In this document: in pieces, positions 15,883-23,938 of the stretch
Numbering within the stretch: the first letter of the stretch is position 1
Layout of the letters: the number at the start of each line of letters is the position of its first letter
DNA from: JAVWPP01 sp036635835
GTDB taxonomy: Bacteria > Bacillota > Clostridia > TANB77 > CAG-465
Length of the DNA: 40,429 bases
Assembly (NCBI GenBank): GCA_036635835.1
Contig: JAVWPP010000008.1
Location: forward strand, 1-40,429
Direction of reading: 5' to 3'
The notes under the pieces: model-generated
Told to the model about the DNA's origin: nothing
The model's database searches: none
The model's input: the letters and a program-made list of their open reading frames with translations, nothing else
Position numbers and translations under genes: made by a program

Positions 15883-17039
15883 TTTATCGTCTCCATTAGT
15901 TTATCAAGTCTTTTATTTTGCATAGTTTTATCACTTGCATCATAAACATATTCCCATTGTTCTTTACCTATATTTAATTCACTTTCAGAATAATTATAAT
16001 ACAAATTTATAAGCTCATCTAACGCATCTTTTTGCCAGTTTTGAAGTATATCTTTTTTTGCTTTTTCTAATTTTAAATCATCTAAAGCCATTTTTACAAA
16101 TAACGCATTTTGTTTATTTTCTCTTAAAGACATTGTATTATATGGAATCATAAAAGAATGATAATAATTTATTATTTCTTTTTCCTTTGTAAATTTAGTA
16201 TATGGAACTTCATAAGAAGCTATATATGCTTTCTCATAATCTTTATTCTCAAAAGCTATTTTTGCTTTTTGCATATCTATTTTACACATAAAAATATACC
16301 TAAAAAAGCAAGCTAAAATTATAGCAAATGCGCTCAAAGCAATAGCAAAAAATATTTCAGTATACTGAGTTTTTTTCTTTTCCGGAGTTGTAAAATCATC
16401 ACTAGATTTTTTCATATATTTTATCTTTTTTTCATTATTATCTATAGATACAATTTCTCCATTTTTCAAACATATAATTTCATCTGCAAGACAATTAATA
16501 TCTTCTTTTATATGAGAAGCTATTAATATTATTTTACCTGCATCTTTAAGTTGTAAAAGTTCTTCTCTTAATATATTTGCAGAAGATTCATCTAGCCCAT
16601 TAAACGGTTCATCTAAAATAATAACATCAGGGTCATCTAATAGGACTTGAATTATTCCGAGTTTTTGTTTCATTCCAAGTGAATAATTTCCTACTATTTC
16701 ATTTTTCATATATAGCAAATTAAACATCTGTAAATACTGATTAATCTTATCTTGCTCTTTATAATATTTACTATCTATTGCACATATATTTTCAGCTGCA
16801 GTTAAATCCTCCATAAAGCAAGGTCGCTCTATAAGTGCTCTAACAACGTAATCTTTATCTTTAATAATTTCACCTGAATCTATATTAATATAGTTGCAAA
16901 AGCATTTAAAAAAAATACTTTTTCCGGAACCATTTTTACCTATTAGACCATATATATTACCCTCTTTTAATTTGAAATTTATATTTTTAAGAATCATCTT
17001 ATTATCTATAGACTTATTTAATTTTTTTATTTCTATCAT
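15879..17039 (-). CDS. ABC ATPase fused to TM helix and C-terminal domain, copy B
   Basis: A 386-residue fusion. The nucleotide-binding domain covers 1-195: Walker A GKNGSGKS (34-41), Glu71 at the Q-loop position (LIERPCF), SLGMKQ (120-125), Walker B IILDEP (140-145) and switch His (ASHIKED). A linker, one transmembrane helix (about 229-250) and a C-terminal domain of about 135 residues follow. The domain begins KAKIAFENKDYEKAYIASYEVPY, like one helix-turn-helix TPR unit. The C-terminal domain matches copy A in size and position more than in sequence, suggesting fast divergence, as expected of a ligand-facing part. AGGTGATT precedes the start. Confidence 0.8.
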   Translation of the reverse strand: MIEIKKLNKSIDNKMILKNINFKLKEGNIYGLIGKNGSGKSIFFKCFCNYINIDSGEIIKDKDYVVRALIERPCFMEDLTAAENICAIDSKYYKEQDKINQYLQMFNLLYMKNEIVGNYSLGMKQKLGIIQVLLDDPDVIILDEPFNGLDESSANILREELLQLKDAGKIILIASHIKEDINCLADEIICLKNGEIVSIDNNEKKIKYMKKSSDDFTTPEKKKTQYTEIFFAIALSAFAIILACFFRYIFMCKIDMQKAKIAFENKDYEKAYIASYEVPYTKFTKEKEIINYYHSFMIPYNTMSLRENKQNALFVKMALDDLKLEKAKKDILQNWQKDALDELINLYYNYSESELNIGKEQWEYVYDASDKTMQNKRLDKLMETIK

Positions 17040-17047
17040 ATAATCAC

Positions 17048-17803
17048 CTACTTTTCTTTAAAGTTAAAACTTGATTTTAAAATTATTTTTCTATTTATTT
17101 TTGTTAAAAAAACGTTTGTTATACCGTAAAAGCAAAAAGCATATATGACACATTCTAATAAGTTTTTATACAAATGATTATCATACATTAAAGATGCAGG
17201 CAACATTTTTTCTATGCCACTTGGTATATCTAAATATATAGTAATACACATTAAAAAATCTATGAAAAGCAGCATTAAAAGAGCCACTTTTTTATCTGCA
17301 AATTTACTTAATAAATATAGTTCGAACTTTTGTATTATAATAAGCATTGCAAATATTTTAATCATATTAACAAACATCATAATATAATCTGGAACTAATA
17401 TACCAGGTATAAGCACGCTCTCAAAATTACCGTTTGAAAATATAATTCCAGAACATATAATTACAATACAAATAATAGCGTATAAAACTAAAGTCACCTT
17501 ATACATAGCTTTATGTATTACCCTAATTACATTTTTTTTATCTTTTAATCTAATTAATATTTCCTTATTTTTAAATACTAAAAAATACATTTTACCACAT
17601 ACCAAAAAGAAGAAAGGAAAAAGTGCAAAATTAATTAAATATACATTTCCGGTATTAGAATATATAGACCAGTACACACTATTTATATAATAATTATTGC
17701 CTGTATGATTGAAAGTAAAAATGCATAATACAAATATAAAAATAGCTAAAATACTTTTATTTTTTAAAACATCTAGACTTATTTTGTTTACTAAATCATT
17801 CAT
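17048..17803 (-). CDS. ABC-2-like membrane permease subunit (second), copy B
   Basis: A 251-residue protein with about six helices. The start MNDLVNKI at 17803 overlaps the preceding gene by 8 bases, as in copy A. The segment KEILIRLKDKKNVIRVIHKA matches the copy A second permease and is a likely ATPase-coupling region. It is followed 8 bases later by the tethered ATPase gene. Confidence 0.66.
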   Translation of the reverse strand: MNDLVNKISLDVLKNKSILAIFIFVLCIFTFNHTGNNYYINSVYWSIYSNTGNVYLINFALFPFFFLVCGKMYFLVFKNKEILIRLKDKKNVIRVIHKAMYKVTLVLYAIICIVIICSGIIFSNGNFESVLIPGILVPDYIMMFVNMIKIFAMLIIIQKFELYLLSKFADKKVALLMLLFIDFLMCITIYLDIPSGIEKMLPASLMYDNHLYKNLLECVIYAFCFYGITNVFLTKINRKIILKSSFNFKEK

Positions 17804-18602
17804 TTTCAAGTACCATCTTTTCTTTATCTGCATATAGGCAATGCATTAAAACAAATGAAACTGCAATAAGACCAATGTACATAATTACATTATTTAAAGG
17901 ATTAATTACAAACGTTCTTGTTGTATAAAAACTAAAAATATTTAGTCCCAAATCCATCTTTACTTTTGAAAATATATTTAGTATAAATGGAACTAATGTA
18001 AAGTTTATAACCCTATTTAAAAGCTCATAAGTAACTATAAGACTTATAATAAGTAAATAGAATTTATTAATATATCTAGCAAGTATCATAGCTATATTTA
18101 TAGCTAAAATTCCAAACAAACTAGTAGCTAGTGTATATATAATAACTCCAAGAAATAGATTATCCGTTATATTTAATAAGTACACATTTTCTCTTATAGT
18201 ACTTATAGTATCAGTAGGTATATTAAGATCATAAAATATAGCCGCAAATATAAATACAAGCATAGAGCATAAAGGAACTATTAACATGCTTTTTAGATAG
18301 CATTTAAATATCTCTTTTTTCATAAATTTAGAATATTCCATACGTGTAAAACAGTTTGTATAGTGACCAGATTTAATCTTTTGAAAGAATCTATAGAAGC
18401 TTCCTGTAACAATTATAAGAGGTATAAAATAAATCATATACGAGCTAAATCCCTCTTCTCTTACATTGTTCCAAAAAGAATATGCAGTGTAATTCACACT
18501 CTTATCTAGCCTTGAAGCTTGTATAAATTCATACGCGCTTGTGCAGTATATTAATATAAGCAGCACTATAGAAACAGCTAGAACATTATCTATTTTTTTC
18601 AT
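17796..18602 (-). CDS. ABC-2-like membrane permease subunit (first), copy B
   Basis: A 268-residue protein with about six membrane helices. It shares YSFWN and the segment SGHYTNCFTRMEYSKFM with the copy A counterpart. GGAGG is well spaced before the start. The leader repeats two motifs also found before the secreted-protein gene (see 18603-18636). Likely a membrane half of the ABC complex. Confidence 0.7.
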   Translation of the reverse strand: MKKIDNVLAVSIVLLILIYCTSAYEFIQASRLDKSVNYTAYSFWNNVREEGFSSYMIYFIPLIIVTGSFYRFFQKIKSGHYTNCFTRMEYSKFMKKEIFKCYLKSMLIVPLCSMLVFIFAAIFYDLNIPTDTISTIRENVYLLNITDNLFLGVIIYTLATSLFGILAINIAMILARYINKFYLLIISLIVTYELLNRVINFTLVPFILNIFSKVKMDLGLNIFSFYTTRTFVINPLNNVIMYIGLIAVSFVLMHCLYADKEKMVLENE

Positions 18603-18636
18603 AGTATATCCTCCATATCTGTAAATAAAGATCTTT
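18603..18636 (-). promoter_or_regulatory. Leader motif pair shared with the secreted-protein gene
   Basis: AGTATATCCTCC (18603-18614, the ribosome site) and ATAAAGATCTTT (18625-18636, with palindrome AAAGATCTTT) both recur before the neighbouring secreted-protein gene, at 19129-19140 and 19143-19154. It looks like a duplicated leader or a shared RNA or operator element. Confidence 0.45.
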
Positions 18637-18651
18637 AAAATTTCATTTGAA

Positions 18652-19128
18652 TTATCCTAAGTACCACGTATATGAAATATTCATATTGGGGTCACCTGTA
18701 TATGTGTAATTTTGCAAATAGAAATATCCAGCTGTATTGGCTATCCATTGTCTATTAGCAATTATTGCATCCAAGTCATTAGGATCATATAGTTGATCAT
18801 TTGGCACTAATGCACTTGGATCAAATACCAAGTTTGTAATGTTAGAGCCAACATTAATTAGTCCTGAAATAGTAGTTTCTGAACCATTATTAGCCACGTT
18901 TCTTAAACGTATTCTAAAATTTCTACTAGAACTAATGTTACTTACATTTTGATTTGTACCATTAGTTGTTCTTCTCATAATAGGTGTACCTATACCGTTT
19001 CCGTTTCCAGGTAAAGTGTAGTTATAGTTAAGCATATCATTTCCATGAACGGTAAAAGCACTTACATATATGCTTCCTAAGGTCATAATAATTATAGATA
19101 TTATTATAATTAAAAATTTATTTTTCAT
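18652..19128 (-). CDS. Sec-secreted small protein, block copy B
   Basis: A 158-residue protein with a signal peptide (MKNKF, hydrophobic core, predicted cut VSA-FT near residue 24). The mature part is Asn/Thr/Ser-rich, contains no Cys, and ends AGYFYLQ ... SYTWYLG. It shares LNYNYTLP after the signal peptide and FYLQ plus a C-terminal Trp-x-Leu with the copy A protein, so the pair are diverged homologues. It heads block B, with a ribosome site (GGAGG) and a promoter (19068-19096). Function unknown; toxin, pheromone or ligand of the tethered ABC complex are candidates. Confidence 0.7.
   Translation of the reverse strand: MKNKFLIIIISIIIMTLGSIYVSAFTVHGNDMLNYNYTLPGNGNGIGTPIMRRTTNGTNQNVSNISSSRNFRIRLRNVANNGSETTISGLINVGSNITNLVFDPSALVPNDQLYDPNDLDAIIANRQWIANTAGYFYLQNYTYTGDPNMNISYTWYLG
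19068..19096 (-). promoter_or_regulatory. Promoter of block copy B
   Basis: Minus strand: TTGAAT (19091-19096), 17-base spacer, TAATTT (19068-19073). AAAAACACTTG overlaps the -35, as in copy A. Confidence 0.5.
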
Positions 19129-19357
19129 AGTATATCCTCCTCATAAAGATCTTTTATTTACACTTACAAATTACCACATATTCCACTTTAATTCAAGTGT
19201 TTTTATTGTATTTATATTTTAAAATTACAATTTATACTATCATTAGATATAAACATATTAGCTTTAATAAACTATAGTTACTCATATGTTTTTAAAAAGA
19301 AAAAAAAATAGAAAAAATAAATAAAAAGATTAAATATAAAAATTAAATAAAGCATAA

Positions 19358-19382
19358 AAAAATTAGAGATATTACTCTCTAA
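19358..19382 (-). terminator. Terminator of the def-to-rpe operon
   Basis: TTAGAGA (19363-19369) pairs with TCTCTAA (19376-19382), overlapping the rpe stop codon, and the minus strand continues with a long T-run. Confidence 0.75.
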
Positions 19383-20065
19383 CTTAAAGTTCTCATTTTA
19401 TCTTCAAATTCTTTTAAATTCTGAGACCTAGCAACGTAGCTACCTACAACGGCTAAATCCGCACCTTTTTTCTTTACTAAAGCAATATTAGAATCATTTA
19501 TACCGCCATCTACAGCAATACTTATCTTATCAAAAATAGCAGCATTAATAATCATATTCTTAATATTTTCAATCTTATCTGCTATCAAATCAATAAAAGA
19601 TTGACCACCTTTTCCAGGCTCAACAGACATTACTAATATGTGATCTATATACGGTAAATATTTCTCAAGCTCTAAATATGATGTACTTGGATTAATTGCA
19701 AGTCCTATTTTAACTTTATTTCTATGTTCAAAACACTTATCTTGCATAAATGAAATAAGCTCAAATACATTAGGAAGCTCTACATGTATGCATACAATAT
19801 TTGCACCATTTTCTATTGCTTTATCTATATAAGATTCTGGGGACGTCACCATAAGATGAACATCTGGCATATATCCTTTATTGCGTATTAGCCTTACATC
19901 ATCTATATCTACGCCTTCATTTGGTACAAATTCTCCATCCATTATATCTACATGAACATGAGATATTTTAATGTTCTCCGCATTTTTATTATATGCTTCT
20001 AGCATGAACATAAACTTCCTTATGTCTTTATCTTTAACGTCTAAATATGACGGACATATCTGCAT
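19379..20065 (-). CDS. rpe: Ribulose-phosphate 3-epimerase
   Basis: A 228-residue TIM-barrel enzyme that interconverts ribulose 5-phosphate and xylulose 5-phosphate in the pentose phosphate pathway. Family motifs are present: HVDIMDG (38-44, metal His and catalytic Asp), DVHLMV (69-74), MSVEPGKGGQSF and VDGGIN with the second catalytic Asp. AAGGAGAG precedes the start, 11 bases after rsgA. It is the last gene of the operon; rpe next to rsgA and prkC is a common Bacillota arrangement. Confidence 0.93.
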   Translation of the reverse strand: MQICPSYLDVKDKDIRKFMFMLEAYNKNAENIKISHVHVDIMDGEFVPNEGVDIDDVRLIRNKGYMPDVHLMVTSPESYIDKAIENGANIVCIHVELPNVFELISFMQDKCFEHRNKVKIGLAINPSTSYLELEKYLPYIDHILVMSVEPGKGGQSFIDLIADKIENIKNMIINAAIFDKISIAVDGGINDSNIALVKKKGADLAVVGSYVARSQNLKEFEDKMRTLS

Positions 20066-20076
20066 AAAATCTCTCC

Positions 20077-20991
20077 TTATCTTTTGTTTTTCTTTTTATA
20101 TTTTACTCTATCTTTTTCTAAAAGCTCGGTATATAGCTTAACATATCTTGCATACCTATCTGCATCTACATACTTTTGCTTGCAATTTGCATCTTCTTTT
20201 ATTTTGCATTCATCTTCTATTACATGATTGCAATCTTTGTATTTACAGTTTAATTTTCTATACTCTATATACATATCTTTTAAGCTGTCTTTTTCTATAT
20301 CTACTTCTAATTCTAAAGAGGAAAAACCAGGCGTATCTGCGATATATCCATTTTGCACGCTATATAGTTTAACATACTTAGTAGTATGTTTACCTCTGTT
20401 AATCTTATCGTTTAGCACTCCAACTTCAATATCTTCATCATTTACAGCATCTCCAAATATTTTTTTAATTATACTAGATTTACCTACACCTGAAAGTCCA
20501 GAGAGAGCAGAAACTTTGCCCTCTAGGCGCTTTAAAATGCCATCTAAGCCACCGTTTTTTGCTTTAGCACTAATATCTAATACAGTGTACCCAATTTTAG
20601 AATACGTGTCTTTTATATATGCATATTCTTCATTAATATTTACAACATCATCTGATTTATTTATACAAATAATAGGGGTAATATTATACATCTCACAAGA
20701 TATAAGCTGCTTATCTAAAACAAGTAAATCTGGCTTTGGATATGTTTTAGAAATTATACAAAACATTTGATCTATATTAGCAATTGGAGGACGTATAAGC
20801 TGATTTTTTCTTGGATACACATTATCTATTAAATATACATCTTGATTTTTTTCTATATTTACATAGTCTCCAACTAATAATTTGCCTTTTCTTTTTACAT
20901 TACCAGTTGTAGAAGTAGAGAAAATATTTTTCTCCTCTAACGTTTCTACAATATATTTTTCTGGCTTTATTTCTATAATAATTCCCTTCAA
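20077..20991 (-). CDS. rsgA: Ribosome small-subunit GTPase RsgA
   Basis: A 304-residue circularly permuted GTPase that checks late 30S maturation. It has an N-terminal OB fold (about 1-65), then G4 NKSD (111-114), G5 SAK (141-143), G1 GLSGVGKS (165-172) and G3 DTPG (219-222), and a zinc knuckle C249, C254, H256, C262. The start is TTG at 20991, decided by AAGGAG just upstream; no ATG gives the full OB fold. It lies 13 bases after prkC. The C-terminus ends in a Lys-rich tail. Confidence 0.94.
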   Translation of the reverse strand: MKGIIIEIKPEKYIVETLEEKNIFSTSTTGNVKRKGKLLVGDYVNIEKNQDVYLIDNVYPRKNQLIRPPIANIDQMFCIISKTYPKPDLLVLDKQLISCEMYNITPIICINKSDDVVNINEEYAYIKDTYSKIGYTVLDISAKAKNGGLDGILKRLEGKVSALSGLSGVGKSSIIKKIFGDAVNDEDIEVGVLNDKINRGKHTTKYVKLYSVQNGYIADTPGFSSLELEVDIEKDSLKDMYIEYRKLNCKYKDCNHVIEDECKIKEDANCKQKYVDADRYARYVKLYTELLEKDRVKYKKKNKR

Positions 20992-21004
20992 ATTTTTCTC
21001 CTTT

Positions 21005-23098
21005 TTAGAATGTAATAGTTATCTCTTTTTTAATAGCTCCATCTACAGACACTTTTAATTTTGCATCTGTATATCCATTGACCGTAAACTTAAACTCTTT
21101 GTCTACTAGTTTATGTGAGTGAGAATACACAGTGTTAGGTAAATTATCTATATATGCAACAACCTTAATATCATGAGCTAAAAGATCATCTTCTGGTATA
21201 GATAATTCTCCAAGAGATATAGTTACCTCTTTAGACTTAGCAAGTTTATTAACAGTAAGTTCAATAACAGTACCTTCTTCTACTTCAGTGTTTGCAGTTA
21301 TACTTTGATCTAGCACATATTTATCTTGCTTTGCACTATCTTGAGAATACTTAACTTTAGTAAGAATAAGCCCTTTGTCTGTTATGATTTGTCTTGCTGC
21401 TTCTTCTGTCATATTAGTAAGGCTAGGCATACTAAATTTAACTTTACCATTTCCTTTACTTACTTGTATCTTAACTACAGTACCCTCTTTAACAGTTTCC
21501 CCTTTAGAAGGAGTAGTTTTAATAATTGTATTTTCTGCATACGAAGTATTAATAACAAAATCAAACTCCGGTACAAGTCCTGCTTGTTCTAGTTCATATT
21601 TAGCTACCTTATATTCTTTCTTTTCAAGGTCTGGCATTACAACAACTGGCTTACCTTTAGAAACTGTAACTTCTATAGTTTTACCTTTAATAGTTATCCC
21701 TTCATCTACAGACTGATATACAATATGTCCTTCTTCAATAACCTTATCAAAAACTCTATTTTCAGTTTCTATAATTTCAATTCCATCTAGCTTGCATTTA
21801 GCTATAGCATCTTCTAATTTAACACCAATTAATTTAGGTGCTTTAATTTTCTTTTCTTCTTTTTGCCCAGCCATAACAGTTTTAACAAGCCCTGAAACTG
21901 CAAAAGTGCTACCTATTAAAAAGATTGCTAAAACAACTATAATAGCTATTTTTATTTTTTTCTTCTTAGCATTTTTAGCCTTTTCTTCTGGAGATAAAGG
22001 AATTTTAAAGTTCTCATCATCAAACTTTTCTTTTTCTTCTACTTCATCTTTATCTTCTTCTTTTTCTTCTATAGAAGCTCCGCGTCTTCTGCTTCTTTTA
22101 TGATCTTCTTTCATATATTTTTCTACTGTCATTCCAAGCATTTCATCATCTTCATCTGGAAGTTTTTCTTGCATTCTTGCTTGCTGAAGACCTGCCATTC
22201 CAACTATAGGTATAACCTGAGTTTTTTCTAAATCTTCTAGATTAATTTCAGCCATACTTGGTACTATTTCATCTGGATATTTTATTGCAGAATATATATC
22301 TTTTATTAGTTCAGAAGCTGAGCTATATCTTTTAGCTGTATTTTTTTCTAATGCTTTCATTACAATACTATTAACCGCAGAAGGAAGTTCTGGTTTTAAA
22401 ACTACAGGTTCTACTGGCATCTCTTGTATATGTTTTAGCGCTATTGCAACTGGTGACTCTGCATCAAAAGGTAGGACTCCTGTAAGCATTTCATACATTA
22501 CAACTCCTAAAGAATATATATCTGATTTCTCATCTGTATATCCTCCTTTTGCGTGCTCTGGTGAAAAATAATGCACAGAACCTAGCGTTGTTGCTGTATT
22601 TGTCATTGTTGCATTTGTTGTTATTTTTGCTATTCCAAAGTCTGTTACTTTAACCATTAGGTCTTTTGTTAGCATTATATTATGCGGCTTTATATCTCTA
22701 TGTATTATATGGTGTGCATGTGCTTCTTCTAGCGCTGATGCTATTTGCATTGCGATTTTTAAAGCTTTTGTATACTGTAAACATCCTTTTTCTTTTATGT
22801 ATTCTTTTAATGTTTTTCCATCTACTAGCTCCATTATTATAAAGTTAACATTGCCTTCTTTTCCTACATCATATACAGATACTATATTTGGATGTGAAAG
22901 ACTCCCTGCTGACTGCGCTTCATCTCTAAATCTTTTTACAAATTCCGCATCTTCTAGATATTCTTCTTTTAGGACTTTTACTGCTACATGTCTATTTAAG
23001 ACTTTACATCTTGCTTTATATACTGTAGCCATTCCTCCTTGCCCTATTTTTTCTATTATCTCATATCTGTTATTTATTATTTTCCCTATTAAATCCAT
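21005..23098 (-). CDS. prkC: PASTA-domain Ser/Thr protein kinase PrkC/Stk
   Basis: A 697-residue membrane kinase that senses muropeptides. The cytoplasmic kinase domain has glycine loop GQGGMA (19-24), Lys41, HRD (133-135) and DFG (153-155), with a Thr-rich activation loop. An acidic/basic linker follows, one transmembrane helix (about 383-405), three PASTA repeats (about 419-622) and an extra beta-rich C-terminal domain (about 623-697). The start at 23098 has GAGGTGAG well placed; a Met four codons upstream does not. It is coupled to the PP2C phosphatase gene (20 bases) as usual. Confidence 0.94.
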   Translation of the reverse strand: MDLIGKIINNRYEIIEKIGQGGMATVYKARCKVLNRHVAVKVLKEEYLEDAEFVKRFRDEAQSAGSLSHPNIVSVYDVGKEGNVNFIIMELVDGKTLKEYIKEKGCLQYTKALKIAMQIASALEEAHAHHIIHRDIKPHNIMLTKDLMVKVTDFGIAKITTNATMTNTATTLGSVHYFSPEHAKGGYTDEKSDIYSLGVVMYEMLTGVLPFDAESPVAIALKHIQEMPVEPVVLKPELPSAVNSIVMKALEKNTAKRYSSASELIKDIYSAIKYPDEIVPSMAEINLEDLEKTQVIPIVGMAGLQQARMQEKLPDEDDEMLGMTVEKYMKEDHKRSRRRGASIEEKEEDKDEVEEKEKFDDENFKIPLSPEEKAKNAKKKKIKIAIIVVLAIFLIGSTFAVSGLVKTVMAGQKEEKKIKAPKLIGVKLEDAIAKCKLDGIEIIETENRVFDKVIEEGHIVYQSVDEGITIKGKTIEVTVSKGKPVVVMPDLEKKEYKVAKYELEQAGLVPEFDFVINTSYAENTIIKTTPSKGETVKEGTVVKIQVSKGNGKVKFSMPSLTNMTEEAARQIITDKGLILTKVKYSQDSAKQDKYVLDQSITANTEVEEGTVIELTVNKLAKSKEVTISLGELSIPEDDLLAHDIKVVAYIDNLPNTVYSHSHKLVDKEFKFTVNGYTDAKLKVSVDGAIKKEITITF

Positions 23099-23118
23099 TG
23101 TTTTTCTCACCTCTTTGC

Positions 23119-23856
23119 TTATATGTATATTACTATTGTAGTTATATTATCTTGACCACCACGTTTATTAGCTTCGTTTATCACTTCTAAAGAGGTATCA
23201 ACATTTTTGCTTTTAATTAAAAATTCTTGCAAATCTATATCATCTATCATATTAGTAACACCATCTGAGCAAAGTAAAAGAATATCTCCTTTTTTAAGCT
23301 CAATTTCTTGTACACTTGTATCTATTTTTTTAGCTATGCCTACAGCTTTAGTAAGCATATGTCTTTGCGGATGTTTTTCCGCTTCTTTTTCAGTTATAAG
23401 ACCATCTGCAAGTAGTTTTCCTACATAGGTATCATCTACAGTAAGCTGCGTAAGAATTTCTCCTTTTCGAAGCATATATAGCCTGCTGTCTCCAACATTT
23501 GAGTAGTATATTTGGTCTTCAAATATAACAGCAAGAACTATAGTTGTTCCCATACTTTTAAGGGACTCATCTCTAGATGCAAGTGTCAATATTTTTTTAT
23601 TTACTCTATTTATAGTATCTTTAATTTTATCTTTAATTTCAGATGCCGTATTCATCTGGCCTAAATCTATAGCTTTTTTAAGGCAGCTTAAACTTGTTTC
23701 AACTGCAACTTTACTAGCTATTTCACCACCAGAATATCCACCCATTCCATCTGCTAAAACATATATTCCATAATCTTCGTAAACCTCTGCAACAAAACTA
23801 TCTTCATTATTTTTTCTTATTTTTCCTGGATGCGTAGCTGCGTAATGTTTGTTCAT
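23119..23856 (-). CDS. stp: PP2C-type Ser/Thr phosphatase (PrpC/Stp)
   Basis: A 245-residue PPM phosphatase that reverses phosphorylation by the adjacent PASTA kinase. Metal-binding motifs are intact: NNEDS near the N-terminus, LADGMGGYSGG, a GDSRLY segment, LLCSDGV and GGQDNIT near the C-terminus. GAGGTG lies before the start. Cytoplasmic, and an operon partner of prkC. Confidence 0.94.
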   Translation of the reverse strand: MNKHYAATHPGKIRKNNEDSFVAEVYEDYGIYVLADGMGGYSGGEIASKVAVETSLSCLKKAIDLGQMNTASEIKDKIKDTINRVNKKILTLASRDESLKSMGTTIVLAVIFEDQIYYSNVGDSRLYMLRKGEILTQLTVDDTYVGKLLADGLITEKEAEKHPQRHMLTKAVGIAKKIDTSVQEIELKKGDILLLCSDGVTNMIDDIDLQEFLIKSKNVDTSLEVINEANKRGGQDNITTIVIYI

Positions 23857-23938
23857 ATTTTCACCTCTTATATATCTATATATATACCATTTAAATGTTT
23901 TTTACAATATATATGGTATACATTTTCTAAATTTCTAC

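Noticed and set aside
7036..17039. Classical lantibiotic cluster
   Set aside because: No LanB, LanC, LanM or LanP gene, and the secreted proteins are Sec-dependent and large, so only the transporter resembles LanFEG.
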